Source: Narthecium ossifragum
Taxonomy: Eukaryota > Streptophyta > Magnoliopsida > Dioscoreales > Nartheciaceae
Assembly: GCA_963920575.1 (NCBI GenBank)
Contig: OY986968.1
Coordinates: 26,232,129 to 26,296,128 of the forward strand
Length of the DNA stretch: 64,000 nt
Direction of reading: 5' to 3'
In this document: piece by piece, positions 36,573 through 46,627 of the stretch
Layout: every line of letters starts with the position of its first letter
How positions within the stretch are numbered: position 1 is the first letter of the stretch
The notes under the pieces: generated by a model
What the model was told of the DNA's origin: nothing
Databases searched by the model: none
Seen by the model: only the letters and a program-made list of their open reading frames with translations
Program-made: the position numbers and the translations under genes

Positions 36573-36779
36573 ATTGTGAGAATGAATCCGTTCAGTAGAT
36601 TTTGGTGTAAAGAATCTGATGTGACACCACCAGATCTTCCTGTTGTTGTAAGTGGCTTTACCCCGCTTCAGTTTATCTCTTCAAAAAAAAATTCGTTTTT
36701 AACCCAACCTTCTGCTTGCTGTCCTAATAAGTAATAAGGGAGGGAGCCACCAGACCGCGCAGTAGTTGCAGTGCTAAAA

Positions 36780-38571
36780 CATGTGGATTTGCTATCATTC
36801 AAGGATTGATGTGAAAGGCTGGAGGTTTTGTATTTTCGAGGATCGGATTTCTCGATTTCTCATCTCCTTTATGTCGATGATTGTCTCTTTGTTACAAAGG
36901 CTACATGTGTGGAGGCTCAAAAGCTTAAACAGAGAATCTCACTCTTCAAGTCACTGTTAGGGGTGCGTAGAATCGAACCGAATCCGAAGAATCGAACTGA
37001 ATTAGTTCGGTCCATTCGGTTCGGTTTTTTCGGTTTTTCAGTTCGGTTCGGTTTTGGAATGTATGAAAAGTTTGGGTTTCGGTTCGGGTTCGGTTCTTTA
37101 AAAAAAATTTGGTTCGGTTCGGGTCAGAACCGAAGTTTTCATACATGCCTTAGCCTATGAATCTATGGTCTAAAAAGTTCAGTTCGGTTCCAAAAAGTTC
37201 GGTTCGGTTCCAATTGATTTGGAACCGAACAATTTCGGTTCGGTTCGGTTCCAATTGATTTGGAACCGAACAATTTCGGTTCGGTTCGGTTCCTTCATAA
37301 GTTCGGTTCGGTTTGGTTCTCTAAAAACAGGACCGAAAAAAATTCGGTTTTTCAGTTCTGGACCGAGAACCGAATCGAGAACCGAATGCTCACCCCTAGT
37401 CACTGTTGGGATTGGTGATGAACATGGCCAAATCTAGTATTTGGTTCTCGTCCGGAATCCTAGAAGATAGAAGGGTAACAATTTGTAGCATCCTTGGGAT
37501 TGAGGAAGCGGTTGGCACATGGAATTACCTAGGGGTTCCTTTGAGTGATAGAAGAATTAGAGCCGCGGATTTCTCTTTGACGTTGGACTCAATGATGATT
37601 AAAGTTCTCGCATGGCAAGGCAAGGCTTTCTCTGATCCGAGTCGCTTAGTGCTCCAAAAATCTGTGCTATAGAGTATTCCGGCTTTTGCTATGACAACCA
37701 CCAAGGTATCAGTTGCGATTATTAAGCGCATGGAGAGAATCTGTAGGGAGTTTCTTTGGCATAGGCGTAACTATGGACTTAGCATTGTTGCATGGATGAA
37801 GGTTTGTATAGGTTTGTATGCCGCGTGAGATGGGTGGTTTGGGGGTAAGAGAATTCAAGAGTGGCAAATAGCACTCAAAATGAGGAGGATGATTTGCTTT
37901 CTTGAGACAAAATGTAATGTTTGGAAGAGGCTAGTTGTTACAAAGTACCAATGGGAGGAGATATTGCCGACAACAAGGAACTTGAGACCTTGGTTGGTCT
38001 CAATGCATTGGAAGGCACTATGTCAGGCGAGGGATGAACTTAGAGGTGGCCTTGTATGTTCACCTGGGAAAAATAGCAAGATTAGCTTCATATATGATGT
38101 GTGGATGGATGATGCGGCTCTTAGCATAATCCAAACTTCTTTGATGGGGACGGGCTAAGCAAAACTGTCATCGGCGACTTTCTTGTTTTGTTTGCAAAAC
38201 TAGTGGCTATGGAGATACGTTGAGGTTGAGGCACTCTAAAGGGGAGGGGTGCTCTAGAGTAGTGATTGCGTTGGATTCCTTGGTGGCTGTGCAAATCATG
38301 AATGGTCTCAGGGTTTGGTCGATGGAGGTGGAGCCGATAACAGGAAATATCTAGGAGTTTTTGGATTTTGACTCTGTTGTCTTTTTGTGTATCCCTAGGA
38401 CTTGTAATACTATAGCTAATAGAATTGTGAGGTGATGTCGCCGCCTCGAAACGTCGTTTATGTGGGTTCCGGAGGATGGTAGGGAGGGCTTGGACGGTCT
38501 GCTGTAATTGTATTCATCTATCTTTGTACTAACCTTCGGGTTGAACTATTAAAAAAAAAAAAAAAAAAAAA
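36780..38571 (+). pseudogene. 5'-truncated LINE, RT and RNase H remnants with poly-A tail
   Basis: Reads ISHLLYVDDCLFVTKAT (RT catalytic YVDD box), continues after the inserted MITE with GLVMNMAKSSIWFS, WNYLGVPLSDRRI, FLWHRRNYG and WKALCQARDEL, then an RNase H-like piece (SRVVIALDSLVAVQIMNGL, about 38250-38310) and ends in a 21-base A run (38551-38571). Several stops and frameshifts. A perfect hAT MITE interrupts it at 36958-37398. Confidence 0.85.
36958..37398. mobile_element. hAT MITE with perfect 8-bp target duplication
   Basis: Ends TAGGGGTGCG and GCTCACCCCTA. Flanked by GTCACTGT on both sides (36950-36957, 37399-37406). The interior consists largely of GGTTCGGTT / AACCGAACC and CCAATTGATTTGGAACCGAA repeats. 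It splits a LINE reading frame cleanly. Same end family as the larger element at 21485-23904. Confidence 0.9.
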
Positions 38572-39289
38572 CCATCTTTGAGTCATTGAGTGCTCCAGCC
38601 CTGTTATCTGTCTTAGATGTATCCAAGATTGGATCCCAGCTGACCATTTTCTCATTCCGCCCTCCACCTCCTCTTCATAGGAGACGCCGAACCCCTACAG
38701 GCCTACCGCCTTTGAAGTCTGCATACCATCTAAAAAACTGGCATCATTTAGAAGAGCATGACAGATGAACTCGGATTGGCGTTAATCTAATATGAACATA
38801 AGAGATTCACTCACGTGCCAGGAATCAGGCTTGATTTTTCACCAATAAAGGCGTCGACACTCTGCCCGGTTCCATTCATTTTAAAAAAATTTACCTGTGT
38901 TTATCATACCATAAAAAAAGAGCGTCGAACTCGCATTGGCGTTACTCTCTTTGTTTATCATACCTTTTTTTTAAAGAAACATTACAATTTTAGGTCCTTG
39001 CTCATTATGTAACTTTTTGTGTATTTGGGACAAGAAAGGAAATTAGCTAAACTAAAAACTCTTTAGGAGTATTTAGTTTGATGTTGGAGGAACATTTTTT
39101 TTCCATTATTAGGTAATTAATGTGATTTAGATAAAGACCGGAATGGGGATTTAGATGGAAACCAAGTCCATGATGCTGGCCCACCGTTTCCATGAAGATG
39201 ACTCTACTAGTCTCCAAGACCACCTCTTTAAAAAAAAAGTCTACCGCCTATTGGGCCAGAACAAACCAGGCCCCTGACCCAGTTCTCAG

Positions 39290-40850
39290 GCAGATTGTGG
39301 GTAACTTAAACAAATCAGGCTGCAGTTGAGCATGCGACAACACCTCTCGTACAACAAGAAGAGGTAAGGGGATAATGGATCACCTTGGCGTAGGCCACAT
39401 TGAGAGTCCTCTTGTCCATGAACCTTCCCATTAAGAATAAAAGAAAAGATTGGCCATGCCACACTACTCATCACTCACCCAATCCACCTTTGTGGAAATT
39501 TCATTCTCCTCATTGTTTCTTGAAAGAAAGACCATATGACTTTGTTGTATGCAGACCTCAAGTCAACCTTAATCACCATCAAGCTTTGGGTCTTCGGAGC
39601 AATCCTCATTAAATGGATGATTTCCTTCGCGGCATCAATATTGTCATGAATAGAACGACCGGCGAGAAAGGCCAACTGTTCGATGCCAATAATCTCATCA
39701 AAAAACCTCTTGCATCCTCCAGGCAATGATCGTAGTTATAACTTTATATCTAACATTACAAAGGCTTATTGGCCGATAATCTTTCACCTTCAAATGAAAG
39801 CGACATTTAGGCACAAATGATATAAAGGTTTTATTCCATGAAGAAGGCATGTGGCTAGTTCGGAAAAAATGTTGCACAATCCCCAGAAGATCCGGCCCAA
39901 CTACCTCCCAACAGTATACATAAAAGTTCACCGAGAACCCATCCGACCCCGAGTATTTATTCCGGCCCATGCTAAATACAACCTCCTTCACCTCATCCAC
40001 CGACACCTCCGCAAGCAAAGCATCATGCACCGAGTCATCTAATTGTGGCAACTCCAGGAAAAGCTCAGTGTTAGCATTACCTCTATCCTCCGTCCACAGC
40101 TTGAGGAAGTAGTCCCCAAAGATGTGACCAATCTGCACCTGCTCTGTGATTGGGTCCTCCTCTTCATCTGGAATAATTTCCACTACTTTAGATTTGTACT
40201 TGCGAGAAAACACCATCATGTGAAAAAAAAAGCAGTATTGAGATCACCAACCCTCATCCAATCGGCCCTTAGACGTTGTGCAACCCTCATCTCTTGCTTC
40301 TCTAACATGTGTTCCCATTGTTCCTCTAATTCTTTCAGCTGACACTCACCTTTAGCTGTAAGCACCCCCTCCTCCTCCTGCCTATAAAGCTACTCTAAAC
40401 ATCCCTCCATCCTCTTGCCCACACCAAAAATATCCTCTCCAAGAGCCTCCCGATTCCACCCCTTAACGGCAGCTTTGATAGCCATCAGCCTTGACGTTAG
40501 AAAAAACTGTTGTGATACAGTGAATGGTTGCCTCCAAACCCGAGTAAGGAGACTCTTGAACTCCAGCACCTTCATCCAACTATGCTCCAACCGAAAAACT
40601 CTTGATCCTGTTTAAGCCACCCCGGGAGCTATCGAAGTCAACAACAGTGAGTGGTCAGAGCCCACCCTAGGGAGGTGGTTGACAGTAACCTTCGGCAGCT
40701 CTTCTTTCTATCTTTTGTTCACCATCACCCTATCTAGCCGTTCCAAGACCTTTGAACTGCCATGCTGCCCATTTGTCCATGTACAACAATGCCCAACAAA
40801 TCCAACATCAATGAGATCATTTGCACATATAACATCAAACATCTTTTCGA
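39290..40850 (-). pseudogene. LINE fragment: endonuclease end and reverse transcriptase
   Basis: On the minus strand: LIDVGFVGHCCTWTNGQHG and LERLDRVMVNKR (endonuclease C-terminal part), LPRVGSDHSLLL, EHSWMKVLEFKSLLTRVWR, DGFSVNFYVYCWEVVGPDLL, KVKDYRPISLCNVRYKV, AFLAGRSIHDNI, VIKVDLRSAYNKVIWSF and [17 protein letters not shown] (RT). Frameshifts and stops occur. The 3' end is cut off near 39290 and no poly-A is visible. Its left (5') edge at about 40840 merges into the 590-bp repeat. Confidence 0.85.
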
Positions 40851-42300
40851 GCTCAAATTAATAAAGCAAACTTTTAGACAACTAAATCATTTACATAAAT
40901 CAAGCAAGAACTTACAAGCTTTTGTTTTTCCTAAATGCACACAGTTGAATTTTGCTATGCTTTATTATTATTTTTAATCATTGTCATGTCCTGATAATGT
41001 GAATATTGAATTTAAGGTTGGAGGGAGTAAGCTTTGAACCCAATACCTTTGCTCCGATACCATGTGAGACACTAACGAAAAATATGATCATTGTGAAATA
41101 TTCTGTGAAACCATTCGACAACAAATTAAGCGCACAATTCAACCATCACAAAACTTATGTTTTACATCACGACAATTCACCCATTGATCATTCCCCCAGC
41201 GTCGTAGTACCTCCCAGAGCTTCTTCAAATTGTCAATGGAGATCAATTGCCCATAACACTAACTGAGGAACACATTTCCTGATGAGAAAAAAAAATAAAA
41301 TTAATATATCAATAAAAAAACAAATACAAAAATGAGAAATAATAATATCAATAACTTACTCGCTCCCCATTTGGGGGCGTCGATTTTTCTTTCGACGCTG
41401 TCAAACCTCATGTTCATCTCACCGCGAAGATCATCAAACATCTTTTCGAGCTGAAATTAATGAAACAAACTTTTAGACAACTAAATCATTTATATAAATC
41501 AGCCAAGAATTCGCAAGCTTTTCCGATAAGGTGAATATTGAATTTAAGGTTTGAGGGAGTAAGGTTGATCCCAAGACGTTTGCTCCGATATCATGTGAGA
41601 CACTAACGAAAAATCTGATCCTTGTGAAATATTCTGTGGAACCATACGACAACAAATTAAGCACACAAATCAACCATCACATAGTTGAATTTTGCTATGC
41701 TTTATTATTATTTTTAATCATTGCTATTTACCGATAAGGTGAATATTGAATTTAAGGTTGGAGGGAGTAAGGTCGATCCCAAGACCTTTGCTCCGATATC
41801 ATGTGAGACAATCTAACGAAAATCTGATCATTGTGAAATATTCTGTGGAACCATTCGACAGCAAATTAAGTACACAAATCAACCAGCACAAAACTTATGC
41901 TTTATATCACGACAATTCACCCATTAATCATTCCCACCAGCGTTGTAGTACCTACCATAGCTTCTTCAAATTGTCAATAGAGGTCAATTGCCCATAACAC
42001 CAAACGAGGAACACATTTTCTGATGAGAAAAAAAATTAAAATTAATATGTCAATAAAAAAACAAATACAAAAATGAGAAATAATAATATCAATAACTTAC
42101 TCCCCATTTGGGGGCGTCGATTTTCCGTTCGACGCCGTCAAACCTCTTGTTCATATCAGTGCGAAAATCATCAAACATCTTTTCGAGCTAAAATTAATGA
42201 AACAAACTTTTAGACAACTAAATCATTTACATAAATCAACCAAGAACTTACAAGCTGTTTTTTTTCCTAGATGCACACAGTTGAAAAAGTGTTTATGCTA
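40828..42300 (-). repeat. 590-bp repeat family, first block (two units)
   Basis: Units begin (plus strand) near TTTTGCTATGCTTTATTATT at 40955 and 41690 and contain GATACCATGTGAGACACT, TTTACATCACGACAATTCAC and CTCCCCATTTGGGGGCGTCG. On the minus strand each has exon-like segment 1 (41366-41455; 42100-42190) with acceptor and donor, and segment 2. Segment 2 carries premature stops in both (CTC AGT TAG in the first; TGG TAG in the second), so these copies look inactive. Confidence 0.85.
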
Positions 42301-42355
42301 CTTCTATCATCATTTCTTGAGAATCTAGCCTAAGACTTCATGTGAACAACGAAGT

Positions 42356-42571
42356 TGTTAAACTATATATCTATTAACTCTCCCTTTCCCAAAGGCTTAA
42401 GCTTTTGGGTTGAATGGTTAGAGTGTCTCACATGGTATCAGAGCAGAGGTCTTGGGTTCAAACCTTACTCTCTACAATAGTCGTCCCAGTCGCTTATTAA
42501 ATTCAATATTCTCGTGTGAAGAGTCATGCCACACGTGAGGGGACGTGTTAGATTGTATACCTATTAACTCA
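42356..42571 (+). mobile_element. TRIM/SMART-like miniature LTR element, truncated
   Basis: An LTR of 77 bp (42356-42432, TGTTA...CTCACA) is followed at once by TGGTATCAGAGC (42433-42444), complementary to the 3' end of plant initiator tRNA-Met. After about 113 internal bases and a purine-rich GAGGGGACG, the LTR start TGTTAGATTGTATACCTATT recurs at 42546 and then breaks off. The same LTR plus PBS lies at 27055-27143. A tRNA-derived SINE is the alternative, because GGGTTCAAACC resembles a B box. Confidence 0.6.
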
Positions 42572-43154
42572 ACATTAATCTAAGTTTATGATTAAGTCCC
42601 AATAAGCATTTGGAACGACATGAGCCACATGACAATGCAGCCCTAAATGTGGCAGGATTTGAAACCTCCTATCCTACACGGCCAAATGAACAGATATTCA
42701 AAATAACCAAATAAATCATATTTAAGTAGAGTAGTGAATGTAATAGATCGGCAGACGGAAATTTAGCAAGGGACTCTTCTCCACCTAGTAACTTTTCTAA
42801 TTGCCTTTTCCCATAATGTCTTTGTGTGGAATCAAACATTGTAACCACCACAACATCTTATTTCTGACCTTACAATAAAGTATAAAAATACATGACATTT
42901 CCGTTTCAAACAAACGAATAATCAAAATAAGACCATAGATTTATGGCCAACACAAAATCGGTCAAGAACTTGCAAGCTTTTGTTTTTCCTAAATGTACAA
43001 AATTGAAAAAGTGTTCCTGGTACTTCTATCATCATTTCTTGAGAATATTAATCTTCTTACCATGCCTCCAAGTCCTTACTCCCAAAAATAATCTATCAAT
43101 ATCCAGTTAGCCTAATACTTCATGTGAACAACGAAATTGTTAGACTATATAATC

Positions 43155-43640
43155 ATATTTTGATCGATCCAGGATTATTTTGGATCGATCCAATATGTTG
43201 GATCGATCCACTATGAAATTGGATCGATCCATACCTTCCTTTCAGAGGCCCATATTCGGTTTTGCACGTTGGATCGATCCAGATCGATCCACTGTGAGTT
43301 TGGATCGATCCAAAAACCATTTTCAGAGAACACCTTTTCAGTCATTGTACAATGGATCGATCCAGAGTCAGTTCGGATCGATCCAGATCCTTTTTGGATC
43401 GATCCAAACTAGTATGGATCGATCCAAAACCCCTTCCAGAGCCTCTTTTGCAGTTTTGCACATTGGATCAATCCAAACTCACAGTGGATCGATCCAAGAC
43501 GTTAGAAACCCAAAGATTTACATCTTGGATCGATCCAAACCTATTTTGGATCGATCCAAGACCGGCTAGCGGGTAAAAATGGACGGTTCAGATCTAATCT
43601 GAGGGTCCACGACCTAAGGCCTATAAATATGTGTTTTGCC
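43155..43640 (+). promoter_or_regulatory. Array of TGGATCGATCCA palindromes upstream of a TATA box
   Basis: Between 43161 and 43560 the 10-bp palindrome GGATCGATCC occurs exactly about 12 times, plus about 3 one-base variants, usually as TTGGATCGATCCAA, spaced irregularly. It is followed by GGACGGTTCAGATCTAATC and then CCTATAAATAT (about 43620-43630), a good plant TATA box, and a CT-rich leader. The same order occurs at 62705-62937. Confidence 0.7.
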
Positions 43641-44710
43641 TCTTATTTTGGATCCTTTTTTCCATCTTTTTCCAGCTCTTCTTCATCCTTCTTCCCTCCT
43701 TTAGCTCTTGGGATTTCTTCTCACTTAATTCTTAAGGATTTAGAGCTCCAAGGGTGGATTTTGATAGAGAAGATGGGTCAAGCCTCTTCTTCCATGAATC
43801 TCCTACCTAAGATGAGTAGCTAAACCCCTTCTCCTTGGAATTCCTTGATGTCTTAGGATTTGTTTCTTAGATTTCTCTTTTGTTTCTTGATGTAATGACT
43901 CTCTTGATATGTATTTGTATGAATTCACATGTAATCCTTTGTTTCTTTAATGAAACCCATTGTTGAGTGTTTGGAATGCTTTCTCTTGCAAGTGATTGTA
44001 TGAAGATTAGATGCTTGCTAGATGTTTGATTAAATTCTTCAAAGAAAAGGTTATGCTAGAACCATGGCCAGCTCTATGGGGTGAATCCTTGATCTTAGGA
44101 TAGGATCTTGAGGTGCTAGAACCACCCCAAGCCATAACTATCCTATTTACCATTCATGTCTTCGATGGTGGGTTGGAGTGAGATATTAAACCCATCTCAA
44201 CCCAATACGTTATTCATACAAATCCTTGATTAATTGCCAACAATATGACCTTAACCCAGTGATTGTTGAGTTATGATCGAATTAAAGCCTCGATCATGGA
44301 TCTTAACCTTGTAATTCGCTGATGAGATGATCCTAACCCGACATCTCATTAGCGGCGAGCGTTACTAATTCTACGTTCGTCGATCCCCAATTTAGACCAT
44401 CTCCTTGAGTGTCATTCATCTCGATTCATAGAGAAAATATTTAGACCCTAACTCGGATTGAAATTCTTTAGGACTTATTCCTCGATAAATTTTCGCCTTA
44501 ATTGTTTTTAGAATACTTTATTTAAAATACTCAAATAATCAATCCAATTGTTTCCAACTATTGTAGAGATTATATTGCATTTATTAGTTCGACCATCCAA
44601 TTCCTTAAGGATTCGACCCGTGCTTCTACTAACTACGTTGTAGTTAATTAGTAGTCCGGTAAATTATTTTGATCGTCTTTGATATACTTAACGACACATT
44701 TCAAGCCGCG
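43620..44710 (+). mobile_element. Probable LTR (R-U5) and leader of an LTR retrotransposon
   Basis: After the TATA box comes a transcript-like, non-coding sequence: CT-rich start, poly-A-signal-like TTTAATGAAACCC, and near the end phrases such as TTCCTTAAGGATTCGACCC, typical of Ty3-gypsy (Athila/Tat-like) leaders. No second LTR or coding domains are present, so this may be a solo or truncated element. Boundaries are not certain. Confidence 0.35.
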
Positions 44711-45274
44711 TCAGTGTCGGAGTCTCAGAGGGAGGTTGGACGTTGTGTCCAGCGACGGGAAGCTCGAGGCCGACGACGAGATTGGTGAGACGACTTTGGT
44801 TTTTTTACTTCCTATCTGATGGACGCCGGTTCCCACGAGTTGGATCTTGACCATTCATTTGAATGAACGGCCAGATTTGAGTAACGGGAGGGCTTCAAGT
44901 AATGAGCCCCCCGGATTCAAACATGGGTCATTTAATAAGATATTGTGAAGTGGTTTAGTGTAATTCTATCACAATAGGATATCGTGAGAAACCAAATGTA
45001 ATCGAGATTTCTAGCCAATTTAATATGACAATGTAATTGAGAATAATTTCTTTTAACAAACAAATTGGGAAATACAATATGGGCCAACCAGAAGGCCTAC
45101 GGTCATTTAGGATCGGATCTGCGGACAAAGGCATCGAGTATCACATATTGAGCGGCCATTCGGAGTTGGGACAAAGCAGGTCTGTCAACAATTAAGCTAA
45201 CAGGCCCAGGCGCGAAATTGGGTGCTTATCGGGTCGGGCGGGCCAAGGTCTGTTCCAGCCCGATATAGCAAACT

Positions 45275-46344
45275 TTAGGGGGCGTTTGGTTGCTTGCATC
45301 AGTTGATGCAGTGCATCAGTTGATGCAGTGCATCAGTTGATGTAGCATCAGTTGATGCAGTATTAGCATCACCTGTTTGTTTGGTTGTTTGTATCAACTG
45401 ATGCAGTATTAGCTCATTTTCTGTTTGGTTGGTATGTATGGCATCAGTTGATACAGCTGTTTTATATCATTTTTTTTCTTTAGCTGTTTTTTATTTAGCT
45501 ATATTTTTTCTTTGACTATATTTATTAAATTATTGAGCACGTGCTAACTTAATAATTTCTTAATTATTAAAGTAAAAAAGATCAAGCAGGTGTGAGTATT
45601 AACCTAAAATCGTCTTAGCAAACTCTTAACTACAAAGTATCAACCAAATCTTGAACGACAGTGTCCAATTCTTTACTTATCTTCCGGGCTTAATTCGTTT
45701 ATGATAATTTTTTTAATAAAAATCAAGAAAAATACAAGCAAAAATAATATATTCATGTAAAGTTTTTTTCCCACGAATTTTCGGATTTTCTGGTTGGGTT
45801 TTCAGATTTTTCGGAATTCATATATTGATTTTTCGGATTTATTCAAGGTTTTATTAATTCCGAAAATAATATTTTAATTCATATAGTGTAAAGTTTTTTC
45901 CCACGAATTTTCGGATATTCTGGTTGGGTTTTCAGATTTTTCGGAATTCATATATTGATTTTTCAGATTTATTCAAGGTTTTATCAATTCCAAAAATAAT
46001 ATTTTAATTCATATAGTGTAAAGTATTTTTTTCCACGAATTTTCGGATTTTCTGGTTGGGTTTTCAGATTTTTCGGAATTCATATATTGATTTTTCGGAT
46101 TTATTCAAAGATTTATTAATTCCGAAAATAATATTTTAATTTATATAGTGATGCATCAGCTGATGCTGCATCAGCAGAAACAGCCATTTTGGCTGCATCT
46201 GCTGATGCAGCATCTGAGCCTCTTTTTGCATCAGCTGATACATGCATCAGCTGATGCATTGACCAACCAAACACAGGTTTGTATCAAAAGGCTGCATCAA
46301 CTGATGCATGTATCAGCTGATACATGCAACCAAACAGCCCCTTA
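45275..46344. mobile_element. PIF/Harbinger-like non-autonomous element
   Basis: Inverted ends GGGGGCGTTTGGTTGCTTGCA and TGCAACCAAACAGCCCC, flanked by TTA on both sides (45275-45277 and 46342-46344), the usual 3-bp Harbinger duplication. Subterminal regions are packed with GCATCAGTTGATGC / GCATCAGCTGATGC palindromes. The centre has three tandem copies of a roughly 131-bp AT-rich unit (starting about 45757, 45888 and 46019). No transposase. Confidence 0.75.
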
Positions 46345-46627
46345 GTGTTTCTCATGGCCCAACACCTTGAATGAGTCCCAGCAGAATTTAGACTATATAT
46401 GTTGGCCATTCTGGTATTTTATTTCTTGACGTGTGATTTAGAAGACAATGTATGCATTTTTTTTTTTGGCATTTTAGTACAAGAATCTCAGTGCTTCAAA
46501 TATATAACCTGGTTTTGATATTATGGAAAATCTCTAATCACTTAATTTAAAAGCTTACTAAGTTAATATTAACATAGTCTGACACTTTTGTAGACGAGCG
46601 TGTTAAGTAGCCCCTGACGGTGGGCTT

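Noticed and set aside
42433..42490. tRNA gene, from TGGTATCAGAGC and GGTTCAAACC
   Set aside because: No cloverleaf can be formed. The sequence fits an LTR primer-binding site followed by internal retroelement DNA, although a tRNA-derived SINE cannot be fully excluded.
43155..43566. CRISPR-like array of short repeats and spacers
   Set aside because: Repeats are 10-12 bp palindromes with irregular spacing in plant nuclear DNA, and there are no cas genes. Not a CRISPR.
43180..43576. Open frames with repeated DRS / GSI residues (129 and 74 codons)
   Set aside because: They come from the palindrome GGATCGATCC, which translates as DRS or GSI in several frames on both strands. No start context or family; treated as a DNA-level array.
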